64,000 bases of DNA from Janthinobacterium sp. 17J80-10. GTDB lineage: Bacteria > Pseudomonadota > Gammaproteobacteria > Burkholderiales > Burkholderiaceae_D. A program made the position numbers and the translations under genes. Position 1 is the stretch's first letter. The number at the start of each line of letters is the position of its first letter. The notes under the pieces were generated by a model. That model had not been told where the DNA came from, made no database searches, and saw only the letters and a program-made list of their open reading frames with translations. Location of the stretch: NCBI RefSeq assembly GCF_004114795.1, contig NZ_CP035311.1:1674001-1738000 (forward strand). Reading direction: 5' to 3'. Shown in pieces: positions 62,995 through 64,000 of this stretch.

Positions 62995-64000
62995 TCAGCC
63001 GGTGACTTGTACCCTGGCGGCACCATCCGTCATTTCGCCGATGACAGCCGCATCCGCAAAGCCTTCGCGATGGAAAATTTCTAGTACCTGGTCGACGGCA
63101 TCGGCAGCGCACGATACCAGCAAGCCGCCGGAAGTCTGCGGGTCGGTCAGCAAGGCTTGCTGCACCGGTGTGATGCCGGCGGCCAGGTCGACATCGTGAC
63201 CATAGCCTGCCCAGTTGCGCCCCGATGCTCCGGTAATGAAGCCGCCCTCGGCCAGTTGTGCGACGCCCGGCAGCAACGGCACTTGCGCCATGTCGAGGCG
63301 CACGGTGAGCCCGGCGCCGCGCGCCAGCTCCAGCGCATGGCCCAGCAGGCCGAAGCCGGTGACATCGGTCAGGGCATGCACGCCCGGCAGCTCCGACAGC
63401 GCCTTGCCGGGCTTGTTGAGCTTGGTGGTATTGGCAATCATGGCGGCATAGCCCGCGGCATCCAGGGCATTCTTTTTCAATGCAGCGGACAGTACGCCCA
63501 CGCCGAGCGGCTTGCCGAGGATGAGCTTGTCGCCGGCGCGGGCATCGGCATTGCGCTTGATCTTCGAGGGATGCACGATGCCCATCACGACCAGGCCATA
63601 GATCGGTTCGACCGAATCAATGGTATGGCCACCGGCGATCGGGATGCCGGCTTCGGCGCAGGCCGCTTCGCCGCCCTGGATGATCTTGCCGATGATATCG
63701 ATGGGCAACTGGTTGACCGGCATGGCCACCAGCGCCAGCGCCATGATTGGCGTGCCGCCCATGGCATACACGTCGGAAATCGCATTGGTGGCTGCGATGC
63801 GGCCAAAGTCGAAGGGATCGTCGACGATGGGCATGAAAAAATCGGTGGTGGCGATCAGCGCCTGCTCATCGTTCAATTTGTAGACGGCGGCGTCATCCGC
63901 CGTCTCTATGCCAACCAGTAATTCCTTTGGCACCGGGAAGCCGCTGGATTTTTTCAGGATTTCGGACAGGATGCCGGGTGCGATCTTGCAGCCGCAACCG
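62995..64000 (-). CDS. selD: selenide, water dikinase, 5' end cut by window edge
   Basis: SelD makes selenophosphate from selenide and ATP for selenocysteine and selenouridine. The gene enters from the right edge in frame with GCGCKIAPGILSEIL, so only about 16-20 residues are missing. The catalytic residue is Cys (TGC at 63996-63994), and the following Lys is present. ETADDAAVYKLNDEQALIATTDFFMPIVDDPFDFGRIAA is the N-terminal AIRS block, with SDVYAMGG metal ligands after it. GHTIDSVEPIYGL and LTDVTGFGLLGHALEL complete the enzyme. A 141-base spacer with no clear terminator separates it from the PBP gene start. Confidence 0.96.
   Translation of the reverse strand, partial: GCGCKIAPGILSEILKKSSGFPVPKELLVGIETADDAAVYKLNDEQALIATTDFFMPIVDDPFDFGRIAATNAISDVYAMGGTPIMALALVAMPVNQLPIDIIGKIIQGGEAACAEAGIPIAGGHTIDSVEPIYGLVVMGIVHPSKIKRNADARAGDKLILGKPLGVGVLSAALKKNALDAAGYAAMIANTTKLNKPGKALSELPGVHALTDVTGFGLLGHALELARGAGLTVRLDMAQVPLLPGVAQLAEGGFITGASGRNWAGYGHDVDLAAGITPVQQALLTDPQTSGGLLVSCAADAVDQVLEIFHREGFADAAVIGEMTDGAARVQVTG

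Noticed and set aside
63994-63996. Possible selenocysteine codon in the SelD active site
   Set aside because: The codon on the coding strand is TGC, not TGA.
1-64000. tRNA, rRNA, insertion sequences, CRISPR arrays and prophage genes
   Set aside because: I looked through the spacers and genes for tRNA arms, transposases, integrases and regular repeats and saw none. A tRNA or motif search program would be needed to exclude small ones.

Overview
This window is a gene-dense, high-GC stretch of chromosome from a Gram-negative betaproteobacterium. Gene content (AcnD/PrpF-type methylcitrate cycle, cbb3 oxidase cluster with FNR box, glnA-ntrB-ntrC with sigma-54 control, PrfC, HPF, class A PBP, SelD) and protein character point to Burkholderiales, most likely Oxalobacteraceae (Herminiimonas/Janthinobacterium/Herbaspirillum-like). 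The family placement is inference. I saw no tRNA, rRNA, insertion sequence, prophage or CRISPR array.

Layout. (1) 1-573: 3'-truncated thyA on the minus strand. (2) 661-10121: one tightly packed minus-strand transcription unit, read from right to left: a PhnD-like binding protein of the putative selenate type, PhnC-like ATPase, two PhnE-like permeases, then a LolD-like ATPase, a large FtsX-type permease, an AttH/CrtC-type lipoprotein-like lipocalin, and an MsbA-like exporter. (3) 10290-12592: egtD-egtB, a two-gene ergothioneine module. (4) 12726-14566: a small unknown protein, a Crp-type regulator and a GST. (5) 15110-24086: a peptide ABC importer (binding protein, two permeases, two ATPases), a GntR/FCD regulator, an SBF-type transporter and a gamma-glutamyltransferase homologue. 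It is preceded by a sigma-54-like promoter, NtrC-like half sites and a GntR-like operator, so I infer nitrogen-controlled scavenging of gamma-glutamyl or similar peptides. (6) 24096-33961: prpR divergent from prpB-prpC-acnD-prpF-prpE, the complete 2-methylcitrate cycle for propionate, with a textbook sigma-54 promoter and TGTTTCA/TGAAACA boxes. Hairpins sit at most gene junctions. (7) 34269-36000: an SDR reductase with palindromic upstream sites, a small helical protein and a short HPF. (8) 36221-45592: the cbb3 oxidase locus. It contains a copper-ATPase (CcoI) whose N-terminal metal-binding domain is a separate overlapping gene, then ccoS, a perfect FNR box, ccoNOQP, ccoG, ccoH, a small membrane protein and a SafE/DsbD-like membrane protein. 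(9) 45673-53200: miscellaneous genes (DUF1304, sugar acetyltransferase, ferredoxin, chemoreceptor, secreted nuclease, His-rich secreted protein, prfC, hemerythrin-like protein). (10) 53326-60345: TAXI binding protein, rhodanese, then glnA with three NtrC sites and a sigma-54 promoter, a DUF4124 protein, and ntrB-ntrC. (11) 60349-64000: a PBP1-type peptidoglycan synthase and selD, cut by the window edge.

Themes. Three operons (glnA, prp, and the peptide/GGT operon) look sigma-54 dependent. The NtrBC pair encoded here could drive two of them. The putative selenate importer at 6.7-10.1 kb and selD at 63 kb together suggest a selenium-using cell. The most unusual items are the split CcoI, the inferred NtrC/sigma-54 control of a GGT-linked importer, the repeated hairpins in the prp operon, a 38-base near-perfect palindrome upstream of the chemoreceptor, and an orphan terminator suggesting a small RNA near 49.9 kb.
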